The notes under the pieces were generated by a model. It ran no database searches. It was not told the origin of the DNA and saw only the letters and a list, made by a program, of their open reading frames with translations. A DNA stretch of 64,000 bases. Source: Abyssogena phaseoliformis symbiont OG214. GTDB lineage: Bacteria > Pseudomonadota > Gammaproteobacteria > PS1 > Pseudothioglobaceae. The stretch is taken from assembly GCF_016592595.1 (NCBI RefSeq), contig NZ_AP012977.1, forward strand, positions 744,001 to 808,000. The letters run 5' to 3'. Below, piece by piece: positions 38,947-47,383 of the stretch (position 1 is its first letter; every line of letters begins with the position of its first letter). The position numbers and the translations under genes are program-made.

Positions 38947-39938
38947 TGCGCATACTCTTACTTTTACTTATTTGCTTTTCTGGCTCAATTGTTGCTAAAA
39001 CTTTACCAGCAACCAACTTTCAAGCAACCCATAACTTTATTAATAAAATGGTGAAAAATCATCAATTCAACAAAGATGAATTGCTGTTTATTTTTTCAAA
39101 AATTGAACTAACACTTGCAGATAAAAACCAAAAAAAGAAAAAACCAAAAAAAGAAAAAACCATGTCTTGGGATAAATATAAAGGTTTGTTTATTACTGAG
39201 CAACGTATTAAAGATGGCATTAACTTTTGGCAAGATAACTTAGCAACGCTTAAACGTGCAGAAAGTAAATACAATGTACCTGCAGAAATCATGGTTGCTA
39301 TTTTAGGTATTGAGACTAACTATGGCAATAAAAAAGGCACGTATCCAACTTTAGAAACGCTAGCAAAACGCGCTTTTGGTAATTATAGAAGGAAAAAATT
39401 CTATCAAAAAGAGTTAAAAGAGTTCTTGCTTATGTCACGTGAAAACGTCATTCCGCCTTTATCCATACAGGGCTCTTATGCAGGTGCAATGGGCTACCCA
39501 CAATTTATTGCCAGCTCTTATAGATACTACGCTGTTGATTTTAACCATGATGGTAAGATTGATTTATTCTCAAATCCTATTGATGCAATCGGCTCCATTG
39601 CTAATTATTTTGATCAGCACCAGTGGCATGATGGAGGTGAGTTTGCAAGACCTATTGTACTTCAATCAAGCCACTTAAAACACGCCAGATTAAACACTAA
39701 CAAACCTAAAAAAAATACTCAGTACTGGCGCAATAAAGGTTTGGATATTCACCAAGATATTAAGAATAAAACCAAATTAGCATTTATCAGCTTGCCACAA
39801 AACGAAATCAATGAAACTTGGCTCACTTTTTGGAATTTTTACGTGCTAACGCGTTATAATCACGATAATAGATATGCTATGGTGGCTTACCAGCTATCAT
39901 GCAAGTTGAAACAAGCATTCAATCAACTAAACAACTAA
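38946..39938 (+). CDS. mltB: Membrane-bound lytic murein transglycosylase B
   Basis: Cleaves the MurNAc-GlcNAc bond to give 1,6-anhydro-MurNAc ends. 330 residues: a signal peptide (LLLLLICFSGSIVA, cleavage after about 17), a lysine-rich patch near 63-71, and the SLT domain with catalytic Glu123 in VAILGIETNYGNKKGTYPTL. GSYAGAMGYPQFIASSYRYYAVDFNHDGKIDLF follows. No lipobox cysteine stands at the cleavage site, so it is probably periplasmic rather than a lipoprotein. It is coupled to rodA, and dacA follows after 6 bp. Its products feed the AmgK-MurU route encoded four genes on. Confidence 0.93.
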   Translation: MRILLLLLICFSGSIVAKTLPATNFQATHNFINKMVKNHQFNKDELLFIFSKIELTLADKNQKKKKPKKEKTMSWDKYKGLFITEQRIKDGINFWQDNLATLKRAESKYNVPAEIMVAILGIETNYGNKKGTYPTLETLAKRAFGNYRRKKFYQKELKEFLLMSRENVIPPLSIQGSYAGAMGYPQFIASSYRYYAVDFNHDGKIDLFSNPIDAIGSIANYFDQHQWHDGGEFARPIVLQSSHLKHARLNTNKPKKNTQYWRNKGLDIHQDIKNKTKLAFISLPQNEINETWLTFWNFYVLTRYNHDNRYAMVAYQLSCKLKQAFNQLNN

Positions 39939-39944
39939 TACTTT

Positions 39945-41072
39945 ATGCAATATCAATCAATCATCAAATCCTTAGTCATTCTTATATTCTCCCTTGCTTT
40001 AAATACTCAAGCGGCAATTTTTATCACCCCTAAAGCACCAGAAATATCTGCTGCTGCTTATAGTGTTGTTGATTACAACTCCAGAAAAGTCATCGCAAGC
40101 AGCAAGCAACACGATAAACGCGCACCAGCAAGTCTAACCAAACTAATGACAGCCTATGTTGTTTTCCAACTTATTAACGATGGTCGTATCAGTTTAGAGG
40201 ACGAAGTGCGTATCAGCAAAAAAGCGTGGAAAACAGGCGGCTCAAAAAGTTTTGTAGAAGTGGACAAAACCATTAAACTTGAAACATTGCTTAAAGGCAT
40301 GATCATTCAATCTGGCAATGATTCTGCTGTCGCCTTGGCTGAACATATTGCAGGAACTGAAAGTACATTTGCCACTTATATGAATGAATATGCACGTCAA
40401 CTTGATATGAACAATTCTTGGTTTGAAAATGCTTCTGGCTTGCCAAATGATAATCAATACACCACTGCGGCTGATATAACACTATTAGTGACAGCAACGA
40501 TTAAAGACTTTCCCCAATTCTACCCTTGGTACTCACAAAAAGAATTTACTTATCACGGCATTAAACAACGCAATCGCAATAAATTACTATGGAGCGACCA
40601 TACGGTAGACGGGCTAAAAACTGGATTTACTAAAAAAGCAGGTTATAACTTAGTGGCCAGTGCTAAACGCGTTGGCATGCGTTTGATTTCTGTTGTTTTG
40701 GGGTCTAGTAGTGTGAATGCTCGAACCTCACAAACACAAAAAATTCTTGACTACGGCTTTCGCTTTTTTGAAACCCAAACCATTGAAAACATTAAAAAAG
40801 AAGTGCCCATTGCCAACTCAATCAAAGACACACTAAAGGTGGGCATGTCAAAAGCAGTCAGCTTCACTCTAGCACGTGGTCAGTTCAAACTTTCAGACCA
40901 AGTGATTCAACTTGATACAGCCTTGTCAGCACCTATCAATAAAGGTGATGTTGTTGGCAAATTACTCATCCAGTTTGAAGGCAAAACCATGATAAGCATT
41001 CCATTAGTTGCGCTTGAAGATGCACAACAAGCAAGCTTGTTCTCGCGTATGCTTGAGGCTATTGGGTTTTAG
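39945..41072 (+). CDS. dacA: D-alanyl-D-alanine carboxypeptidase (PBP5/6 type)
   Basis: Removes the terminal D-Ala from the stem peptide. 375 residues: a signal peptide (IKSLVILIFSLALNTQAA), the S63-x2-K66 catalytic motif (PASLTKLM), S123-G-N125 (IQSGNDSAVAL), K225-T-G227 (DGLKTGFTKKAGYNL), then a beta-rich domain and a C-terminal amphipathic anchor (QQASLFSRMLEAIGF). All penicillin-binding motifs are intact. It lies between mltB and the D-amino-acid transaminase gene, which starts on the last base of the dacA stop. Confidence 0.96.
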   Translation: MQYQSIIKSLVILIFSLALNTQAAIFITPKAPEISAAAYSVVDYNSRKVIASSKQHDKRAPASLTKLMTAYVVFQLINDGRISLEDEVRISKKAWKTGGSKSFVEVDKTIKLETLLKGMIIQSGNDSAVALAEHIAGTESTFATYMNEYARQLDMNNSWFENASGLPNDNQYTTAADITLLVTATIKDFPQFYPWYSQKEFTYHGIKQRNRNKLLWSDHTVDGLKTGFTKKAGYNLVASAKRVGMRLISVVLGSSSVNARTSQTQKILDYGFRFFETQTIENIKKEVPIANSIKDTLKVGMSKAVSFTLARGQFKLSDQVIQLDTALSAPINKGDVVGKLLIQFEGKTMISIPLVALEDAQQASLFSRMLEAIGF

Positions 41073-41908
41073 TGGTATTTTTAAACGGCGAATTTATTGA
41101 AAAAAACCAAGCACATATTTCTGTGATGGATAGAGGTTTTTTGTTTGGCGATGGTGTTTATGAAGTAATTCCTATTTATAACAACAAAATATTTCGCCTT
41201 AATGCGCATCTATTACGCTTGCAGACAAGCCTTGATTCAGTCAAAATTAAAAACCCATATAATCTAAAAGAGTGGGGCGATATTCTAAGCAAGCTTCTTG
41301 ACTTTTATAACAACCAAGAGCAATCAATTTACTTACAAATAAGTCGTGGTGTGGGCAACAAACGCAAACACAGTTTTAGCAATTTAACACCAACGGTTTA
41401 TATCGAATCCAATCCCTTACTAACCAAAACCAAGCAGACGCTTAAAGTAGGCTTTTCAGCCATCACCCAGCCAGATATTCGCTGGCATCGATGTGACATT
41501 AAATCCATCTCTCTTTTGGCCAATGTCATGTATTCACAACAAGCAAAAGAAAAAAACGTTGAAGAGGTTATTCTTTATCGAGACAATCAAGTGACCGAAG
41601 GTGCAACTTCTAATGTATTTGTAATCAAAGATAACACACTATTTACCCATCCGACTAGTGTTCATATTCTATCTGGCATTACTCGCGATTTAGTACTAGA
41701 AAGCGCAAGAGCATGCCATATCCCTATTAAAGAAGTTTCATTTTCAATGGATGAATTAAACGCCGCAGACGAGCTGTGGATCTCTAGTTCCACACGTGAA
41801 ATCATGCCCATTACCCAAGTTGATGGCAAGTTAATCAACCGTGGTAATATTGGTAATGCTTGGGGCTGTGTTTATGATTACTACCAAAGTTTAAAAAATG
41901 CACGATAA
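41072..41908 (+). CDS. dat: D-amino-acid transaminase (class IV PLP aminotransferase)
   Basis: 278 residues from a GTG start that overlaps the dacA stop. The pyridoxal lysine is Lys144 in RCDIKSISLLANVM. VTEGATSNVFVIKDNTLFTHP and LSGITRDLVLE are shared by D-alanine transaminases and the related branched-chain enzymes. DxRGFLFGDGVYE near residue 20 is also typical. The dacA-dat order is common in gammaproteobacteria. Likely it interconverts D-Ala and D-Glu with their 2-oxo acids, supplying wall D-amino acids. A BCAT activity is the main alternative. Confidence 0.88.
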   Translation: MVFLNGEFIEKNQAHISVMDRGFLFGDGVYEVIPIYNNKIFRLNAHLLRLQTSLDSVKIKNPYNLKEWGDILSKLLDFYNNQEQSIYLQISRGVGNKRKHSFSNLTPTVYIESNPLLTKTKQTLKVGFSAITQPDIRWHRCDIKSISLLANVMYSQQAKEKNVEEVILYRDNQVTEGATSNVFVIKDNTLFTHPTSVHILSGITRDLVLESARACHIPIKEVSFSMDELNAADELWISSSTREIMPITQVDGKLINRGNIGNAWGCVYDYYQSLKNAR

Positions 41909-42842
41909 GCGTTTAGATAAACTAGGCAATTGGCTTGAAAGTTTCTTTGGTCATCAAAATTTTGCACTCACACGTGCAAGTAATGATGCCAGTTTTCGTC
42001 GTTATTTTAGAGTTCAACATCAGCAAGAAACTACTATTGCTATGGATGCACCGCCCTCAAAGGAAAGCACCGCATCTTTTATCAAAATTGCCAAACTGCT
42101 TAATCGGCATAATATTCACGCACCAAAAATCATCAGCTTAGACTTAAAGCAAGGTTTTTTACTGTTGGAGGATTTGGGCTCAACTACTTTTTTACAAGCC
42201 TTAAATGGGAATTTTAATCTTGATTTATACAAAATAGCCATTGACGAACTCATCAAAATACAAATCATTAATACCCAAAACCTAGCACTTAAAAAATACG
42301 ACAAACAACTGCTCAACGCTGAAATGCAACTACTGATAGATTGGTACTTACCTAAAACGCTATCCAATACCCATCTTCAAAATTTACAAGCTATTTTTAG
42401 GCTATTGTCTGACAATGCACTTAGTTCAAAACAAGTGTTTGTGCATCGTGATTATCATTGTCGCAACCTAATGACGCTAAAAAATAATGATTTAGCTGTA
42501 ATTGATTTTCAAGATGCACTCATTGGCTCAAATACTTATGATTTATGTTCACTACTTAAAGACGCTTACTTTGAATTGAAACCCTTTGAATTACAAATAC
42601 TTTTGCAATACTACTACGATCAAGTTAATATTGATTCTGAATTTTCTGAATTTGAAAAACAGTTTGAATTGATGGGGTTGCAACGTCATTTAAAAATATT
42701 AGGCATCTTTAAACGCCTGTCAATTAGAAACAACAAACACCAATACTTAAATGACTTACCATTGGTTAAAAAGTATGCACAACAAACAGCCAATAAATAC
42801 CCAGAATTTGCACCCCTTAAAGAGATCTTATGCTTGGTATGA
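41898..42842 (+). CDS. amgK: N-acetylmuramate/N-acetylglucosamine anomeric kinase AmgK
   Basis: Phosphorylates the anomeric carbon of MurNAc or GlcNAc in the recycling route that bypasses MurA. 314 residues of the aminoglycoside-phosphotransferase fold: ASNDASFRRYFRV near residue 28, the catalytic loop VHRDYHCRNLM (H-x-D-x4-N) near 188, and AVIDFQDALIGSNTYDLCSLL near 201. LLLEDLGSTTF is also typical. It overlaps dat by 11 bp and murU by 13 bp, and the amgK-murU pair is diagnostic. Presence suggests intrinsic tolerance to fosfomycin, as shown in Pseudomonas; that is extrapolation. Confidence 0.92.
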   Translation: MHDKRLDKLGNWLESFFGHQNFALTRASNDASFRRYFRVQHQQETTIAMDAPPSKESTASFIKIAKLLNRHNIHAPKIISLDLKQGFLLLEDLGSTTFLQALNGNFNLDLYKIAIDELIKIQIINTQNLALKKYDKQLLNAEMQLLIDWYLPKTLSNTHLQNLQAIFRLLSDNALSSKQVFVHRDYHCRNLMTLKNNDLAVIDFQDALIGSNTYDLCSLLKDAYFELKPFELQILLQYYYDQVNIDSEFSEFEKQFELMGLQRHLKILGIFKRLSIRNNKHQYLNDLPLVKKYAQQTANKYPEFAPLKEILCLV

Positions 42843-43504
42843 TTTTAGCAGCAGGTCGAGGAAAACGCATGATGCCGTTGACCAAAAATACACCGAAACC
42901 CTTAATCAAAGTTCAAGGCTTAACACTCATTGAACATTCAATTAATGCCTTAAAAAATGCTGGCATCAGCAAAATAGTCATTAACATTTCATATTTAGAC
43001 GAACAAATTAAGTCTTATCTTGGTAATGGCTCAAAATTTGGTGTCAATATTCACTACAGTAATGAGTCAAAAGGCGCATTAGAAACTGCGGGCGGTATTA
43101 TGAAAGCATTACCCTTATTAGGCATCAAGCCTTTTGTTGTCATTAATAGCGATGTGCTTTGTGATTATGACTTATCAAACCTAACACTCCCAACAAACTC
43201 ACTGGCTCATCTTGTACTAATTGACAACCCTAAACACAATCCAGCAGGTGATTTTTCATTAAACGATACCCAATTAATCCTAACAAACAAAAAAACTTAC
43301 ACCTTTTCTGGTGTCGGTGTTTATCGCCCTGATCTGTTTAAACCTTATTTATTCGAGGAAAAATTAGCACTTTCAAAGGTGCTAAAAGCAACCATAGCTA
43401 AAAATCAAATTAGTGCAGAACATTATGCTGGTTACTGGCAAGATATAGGCACACCAGAACGTTTAGAATTAGCCAACAAGCAAGCCAGACTGAATGTAAA
43501 ATAA
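42830..43504 (+). CDS. murU: N-acetylmuramate alpha-1-phosphate uridylyltransferase MurU
   Basis: Makes UDP-MurNAc from MurNAc 1-phosphate and UTP, completing recycling without the de novo MurA/MurB steps. 224 residues of the nucleotidyltransferase fold: MILAAGRGKRMMPLTKNTPK at the start, LETAGGIMKALP near 86, the metal-binding Asp in FVVINSDVLCDYD near 105, and YWQDIGTPERLELAN at the C-terminus. It lacks the acyltransferase helix of GlmU. It overlaps amgK by 13 bp, and the SRP RNA follows 5 bp after its stop. Confidence 0.92.
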   Translation: MLGMILAAGRGKRMMPLTKNTPKPLIKVQGLTLIEHSINALKNAGISKIVINISYLDEQIKSYLGNGSKFGVNIHYSNESKGALETAGGIMKALPLLGIKPFVVINSDVLCDYDLSNLTLPTNSLAHLVLIDNPKHNPAGDFSLNDTQLILTNKKTYTFSGVGVYRPDLFKPYLFEEKLALSKVLKATIAKNQISAEHYAGYWQDIGTPERLELANKQARLNVK

Positions 43505-43509
43505 CTTAC

Positions 43510-43620
43510 TGATAGTGTCAAGGGTGTGCCGACAATAAATGGTTATGAACCCCGCCAGATCTGGAAGGAAGCAACGGTAATAATTTTTTTGTGTGTTGGA
43601 TGATATTCTTGGTGCTATCA
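43510..43620 (+). ncRNA. ffs: 4.5S (signal recognition particle) RNA
   Basis: The SRP apical loop is unmistakable: CCAGATCTGGAAGGAAGCA then ACGG (43555-43576), with the GGAA tetraloop and the A/C-rich Ffh-binding internal loop. The two ends pair over a long stretch: TGATAGTGTCAAGGGTGT at 43510 with ATATTCTTGGTGCTATCA ending at 43620 (including G-U pairs), and CCGACA near 43530 with TGTTGG near 43594. The result is one hairpin of about 111 nt, like the E. coli 4.5S RNA (114 nt). A short T-rich stretch follows, then dnaX 27 bp on. Ends are inferred from pairing and may be off by a few bases. Confidence 0.92.
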
Positions 43621-43647
43621 CTTTTAATAAAATCAACCCTATTTTTG

Positions 43648-45237
43648 ATGAGTGAACACTATCAAGTTTTAGCTAGAAAATATCGCCCGCATTCTTTTGC
43701 TGAATTGGTAGGTCAAACGCACACAAAAAAAACCCTAATCAATGCACTTGATGCTAATAATTTGCACCACGGCTTTTTATTCACAGGCACACGTGGTGTT
43801 GGCAAAACTACCATTGCCAGAATTTTTGCCAAATCTATTAACTGTGAACAAGGCATTAGTTCAACCCCATGTGGCAAATGCCTTACTTGCATTGAAATTG
43901 ACAAAGGTCAATCAATTGATTTAATTGAGCTTGACGCTGCCTCACACACAGGGGTGGATAACATGCGCGACATTTTAGAAAATGCGCAATATACGCCAAG
44001 CAAAAATCGTTATAAGATTTATCTTATCGATGAGGTGCATATGCTGTCCAAAAGCAGTTTTAATGCTCTTTTAAAAACCCTTGAAGAGCCGCCAGAACAC
44101 GTTAAATTCTTATTAGCAACTACAGATCCACAAAAACTACCCGTAACCGTTTTATCGCGTTGCTTGCAATTCACATTACAACAACTAACCCATGATGAAA
44201 TTCTAGGCCAGCTAAAATTTATCATGGGTGCCGAAGCGCTGAGCTATGAAGAATCAGCTCTTGGCCAAATTGCTGATTTTGGCAATGGCTCAATGCGCGA
44301 TGCACTGAGTTTGCTTGATCAATCAATCTCTTATGGCAAAGGCACAGTAACCAATGCTGATATTAAAGCCATGCTGGGCTTGGTACATCATGATGATATT
44401 ATTAAATTAGCAACATATTTATTTAGCCAAGATGCCAGAGCGGTGATTGATTTTATTAAGGACTTGTCTCACCGCGGCGAAAATCTTAGCAATGCACTTA
44501 AAGATTTAAGTTCATTATTTCACAAAATATCTATTGCACAAATTGTTGATACTGAAAGTAACAAGACTATTCAAAACCTTAGCACACAAATATCAAACTT
44601 TGATTTGCAAATTTTTTATCAAATGTCAGTCAATGGCTCTAAAGACATGGCACTAGCCCCTAGTGAACAAATTGGGTTTGAGATGACACTACTTAGAATG
44701 TTGGCATTTCGCAGCGATGCCCAGCCTAACGCGGAAAAAAAAACGCTGAAAATCAGCCCTGAAGTTAAAACACCGGCACCAATTAAGGAAAAACCACTAC
44801 CAAAAGTAGAGCAAAAACCAGACGTTGTAAAACCCGCCACACTTGATATTAACAATCAACAACAATGGGAAACACTCACCCAAGTGCTAGAATTTAAAGG
44901 CGGTGCGCAAATGTTGGTAAAAAATACACTATTTGACAATGTCAACAATACAACGCTAACACTAACATTGGATAACCAATTTACTAATTTACTAAGTGAC
45001 CACGTACAAAAAAGCATGTTAACAACACTTAGACAAAAATTTTCAATACTAAGTTTGGTAATTAACCTTGGCAAGCCCAATACTCAAACATTAGCACAAA
45101 AACAAACTCAAGCACATAATGAAAAAATGAAAAAAATACAAGCACAATTCTTAAATGATAAAGGTGTGCAAAAACTAGAAAAAATATTCGATACAAAAAT
45201 TAATATTAACTCAATTAAGGAAATTAACCATGTTTAA
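43648..45237 (+). CDS. dnaX: DNA polymerase III subunits tau/gamma
   Basis: Clamp-loader ATPase. From MSEHYQVLARKYRP (ATG at 43648, the conserved start; in-frame upstream codons fall in the SRP RNA) it has 529 residues. Walker A GTRGVGKT is at 47-54, a four-cysteine zinc module at C66, C75, C78 and C81, LIDEVHMLSKSSFNALLKTLEEPP near 125, and the SRC arginine finger in LPVTVLSRCLQF. After about residue 360 comes a Lys/Pro-rich linker and a tau-specific C-terminal domain. An A9 run at 44735-44743 could make a short gamma form. It is followed by ybaB with an 8-bp overlap, then recR. Confidence 0.96.
   Translation: MSEHYQVLARKYRPHSFAELVGQTHTKKTLINALDANNLHHGFLFTGTRGVGKTTIARIFAKSINCEQGISSTPCGKCLTCIEIDKGQSIDLIELDAASHTGVDNMRDILENAQYTPSKNRYKIYLIDEVHMLSKSSFNALLKTLEEPPEHVKFLLATTDPQKLPVTVLSRCLQFTLQQLTHDEILGQLKFIMGAEALSYEESALGQIADFGNGSMRDALSLLDQSISYGKGTVTNADIKAMLGLVHHDDIIKLATYLFSQDARAVIDFIKDLSHRGENLSNALKDLSSLFHKISIAQIVDTESNKTIQNLSTQISNFDLQIFYQMSVNGSKDMALAPSEQIGFEMTLLRMLAFRSDAQPNAEKKTLKISPEVKTPAPIKEKPLPKVEQKPDVVKPATLDINNQQQWETLTQVLEFKGGAQMLVKNTLFDNVNNTTLTLTLDNQFTNLLSDHVQKSMLTTLRQKFSILSLVINLGKPNTQTLAQKQTQAHNEKMKKIQAQFLNDKGVQKLEKIFDTKININSIKEINHV
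44735..44762 (+). promoter_or_regulatory. Candidate programmed frameshift/slippage site for the gamma subunit
   Basis: Nine consecutive A's (44735-44743) follow codon 362 of dnaX at the end of the clamp-loader core. In the -1 frame only six more codons are read before TGA (44760-44762), giving a product of about 371 residues. In the +1 frame TGA follows after one codon. A five-bp hairpin GCTGA-AAA-TCAGC starts 1 nt after the run. E. coli uses A6G ribosomal slippage and Thermus an A9 transcriptional slippage at the equivalent place. Confidence 0.55.
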
Positions 45238-45535
45238 AGACGGAATGGCTGGGATGATGAAAAAAGCCCAGCAAATACAAGATAATATAAAACAAGTACA
45301 AGCGGAAATCAAAAATCTATCTGCCACTGGAAAAGCTGCTGGTAGCTGCGTTGAAATCACCTTAAATAGTGAACACATAGTAACTGATATTAAAATCCTT
45401 GATGAAGTGATGAATGATAAAGAACTACTTGAAGATTTAATCCTTAGTGCAATGAACGATGCTGTGAGACAAATCTCTGAAGCCTCATCTGCCAAAATGA
45501 AAACTGCCACAGGTGGTATGAACTTACCTTTCTAA
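45230..45535 (+). CDS. ybaB: YbaB/EbfC nucleoid-associated protein
   Basis: 101-residue DNA-binding protein that forms a tweezer-shaped dimer. GMAGMMKKAQQIQDNIKQVQAEI at the N-terminus and VEITLNSEHIVTDIKILDEV in the middle are typical. The ATG overlaps the dnaX stop by 8 bp and the next gene recR begins at its last base. dnaX-ybaB-recR is highly conserved. Confidence 0.95.
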   Translation: MFKDGMAGMMKKAQQIQDNIKQVQAEIKNLSATGKAAGSCVEITLNSEHIVTDIKILDEVMNDKELLEDLILSAMNDAVRQISEASSAKMKTATGGMNLPF

Positions 45536-46119
45536 TGATTGAATCACTCAACAAAGCCTTCTGTACATTACCCGGTGTAGGCAGTAAAACCGCACAACGC
45601 TTTATTTATCATCTATTAGAGCGCAATCGTGAAGGTGGTATGGATCTTGCCAAAGCGTTAGTTGATGCTATGGAACACGTCAAACACTGCACCTCATGCC
45701 GAACATTAAGTGAAAAAACCTTATGTCATATTTGTACTAGTGAAGTGCGTGATGCTTCACAATTATGCGTTGTAGAAACACCAACTGATGTTCATGCCAT
45801 TGAACAAAGTGGGGTTTATAAGGGTAAATATTTTGTCCTTAGTGGTTACCTATCCCCTATTGATGGTATTGGCGCATCTGAATTAGGCTTAAATGAACTA
45901 GAACAAAAACTAACCAACCAAAATATAAAGGAAATTATTCTAGCAACTAATGCTACAGTAGAAGGCGAAGTAACTGCTCATTATATTAGCAGTATGGCTA
46001 AACAATTTGACATTCAAATCACCCGAATCGCTCATGGCATCCCAATTGGTGGTGAATTAGAATACGCTGATATCAATACCATTGCTCACGCACTATCAGG
46101 TCGTAAAAAGTACGATTAA
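45535..46119 (+). CDS. recR: Recombination protein RecR
   Basis: Loads RecA at gaps with RecF and RecO. 194 residues: a helix-hairpin-helix region (LNKAFCTLPGVGSKTAQRFIYHLL), a C4 zinc finger (HCTSCRTLSEKTLCHIC), and the Toprim domain (LCVVETPTDVHAIEQSGVYKG), then GGELEYADINTIAHALSGR. Length is standard. Last gene of ffs-dnaX-ybaB-recR. No terminator hairpin was visible after it. Confidence 0.96.
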   Translation: MIESLNKAFCTLPGVGSKTAQRFIYHLLERNREGGMDLAKALVDAMEHVKHCTSCRTLSEKTLCHICTSEVRDASQLCVVETPTDVHAIEQSGVYKGKYFVLSGYLSPIDGIGASELGLNELEQKLTNQNIKEIILATNATVEGEVTAHYISSMAKQFDIQITRIAHGIPIGGELEYADINTIAHALSGRKKYD

Positions 46120-46237
46120 AATATCTTTGTATCTCATATCTAACACTTTTATGTAAAAATTAATAGATTTTTCTAAATCACTCACTCACAACATTGTGTG
46201 TAAAATTCTCAATAATATCATTATAAACACCAAGTTA

Positions 46238-46824
46238 ATGACAGATACGTCCACTCATTGGGATAATATTTACCAAAATCAAGAATACACTCAAGTAAGT
46301 TGGCATCAAGCCCAGTCAACCATATCACTTGATTGGATTCTAGAATTTACAAGTAAGAATGATGCCATCATTGATGTAGGTTGTGGTGTATCAGTTCTGG
46401 TTGATAATTTGATTGACAAGGGTTATACCAATTTATCATTACTAGAACTTTCAAGTAGCGCTTTGAGCGCCATTAAAAAGTTCATTTTTACCATGAAAAT
46501 ATTTTAGAATTTAAATCTAATCATCAATTTTCTCTTTGGCATGACCGTGCTGTATTTCACTTTTTAACAGATAAAAAAGACCAAAAAACTTATATTAGAA
46601 AACTAACCAGTCAAGTTAAAGAAGACGGTTATTTCTTACTATCCACATTCTCACCCAGTGGTCCCAAGTTGTGTTCAGAGCTTAATATTGTTCAATATGA
46701 TGTAAAAAAAATCACGCAATTATTAGGCAACAACTTTAAATTAATAAAAACCACTTCTGAAATTCACTCTCACCCCAACGGCAATACGCAAGATTTTAAT
46801 TATTTCTTATTTCAAAAAAAATAG
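46238..46824 (+). pseudogene. Class I SAM-dependent methyltransferase pseudogene
   Basis: The ATG at 46238 opens STHWDNIYQNQEYTQVSWHQ and contains the SAM-binding motif I (IIDVGCGVSVLVDNL) and motif-II-like LSLLELSSSALSAIKK. It stops near 46505 after a shift in a TTTTT run. Continuing in the next frame gives SLWHDRAVFHFLTDKKDQ, GYFLLSTFSPSGPKLCSELN and a C-terminus ending NYFLFQKK. The region between motifs II and IV looks too short by roughly 30-40 residues, so an internal deletion has occurred too. Target unknown. Related intact proteins are small free-standing methyltransferases. Confidence 0.78.
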
Positions 46825-46851
46825 ATTCACATTATAACCCTGTTCTTAAAA

Positions 46852-47010
46852 TCACTCTTTTATAGTAATTTTATCTACTCGTAATTCTTGTTCCACGCTC
46901 TGTTCATCTAAAAAAATTAAAAATTCTTCTGTAGATTTATTGATGATATCTTTTAGCCTAATTACTTGAATAGTCTCATCAATAAGAACCTCTATGGATT
47001 GTGAGCGCAT
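46852..47010 (-). CDS. Small unrecognised ORF
   Basis: Minus-strand ATG at 47010 opens 52 codons: MRSQSIEVLIDETIQVIRLK to EQSVEQELRVDKITIKE. The amino-acid balance (acidic and basic alternation, I/V rich) looks like real protein, and the frame is open upstream to about 47080 without another ATG, so it may be the C-terminal remnant of a longer gene. No family recognised and no good ribosome site. It lies between two pseudogenes and may be debris. Confidence 0.35.
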   Translation of the reverse strand: MRSQSIEVLIDETIQVIRLKDIINKSTEEFLIFLDEQSVEQELRVDKITIKE

Positions 47011-47065
47011 GATGACTAACTCATAAATACTATGATCTTCGCAGAAGATTTGTAAGTAGTTTTTT

Positions 47066-47329
47066 TCATTGTTTTTCGATTAATAAGAGCTTATCAATAC
47101 GGCTCATTTGCTTAATTTCGTACTCACGCTTAAACGCTTAGCTTTTATTATTTGCTTTTTCTTGATAAACCAACTCACAAGGAGCGCTGTACATGTGTGT
47201 ATTTTGCCCCGCCTTTTATCTCACACCATTATGTTGTCTGATACGTCTGCTAATATCATTGCTAACACCACAATAAAGCAAGTTGTTGGCATAATGAAGT
47301 AAATACACAAACCAAGCTTTATTAACCAA
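47066..47329 (-). pseudogene. GIY-YIG (UPF0213/YhbQ-like) nuclease-domain pseudogene
   Basis: Minus-strand frame from about 47329 reads WFVYLLHYANNLLYCGVSND then ISRRIRQHN, a GIY-YIG start in which the second motif is altered (YCGVS instead of YxGxT/S). A TAA, then YSAPCELVYQEKANNKS, a second TAA, and AFKREYEIKQMSRIDKLLLIEKQ complete an approximately 85-codon domain. The frame is preserved around both stops, so it died by nonsense mutation. Start is not an ATG (TTG at best). Confidence 0.75.
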
Positions 47330-47348
47330 TTTAATTTTGATGATATAG

Positions 47349-47354
47349 TATAAT
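47349..47354 (+). promoter_or_regulatory. Candidate -10 element of the valS operon
   Basis: TATAAT lies 30 bp before the valS start. No convincing -35 at the standard distance, so tentative. Confidence 0.35.
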
Positions 47355-47383
47355 GACGAAGTTTAATCCATCTTGCTACTTTA

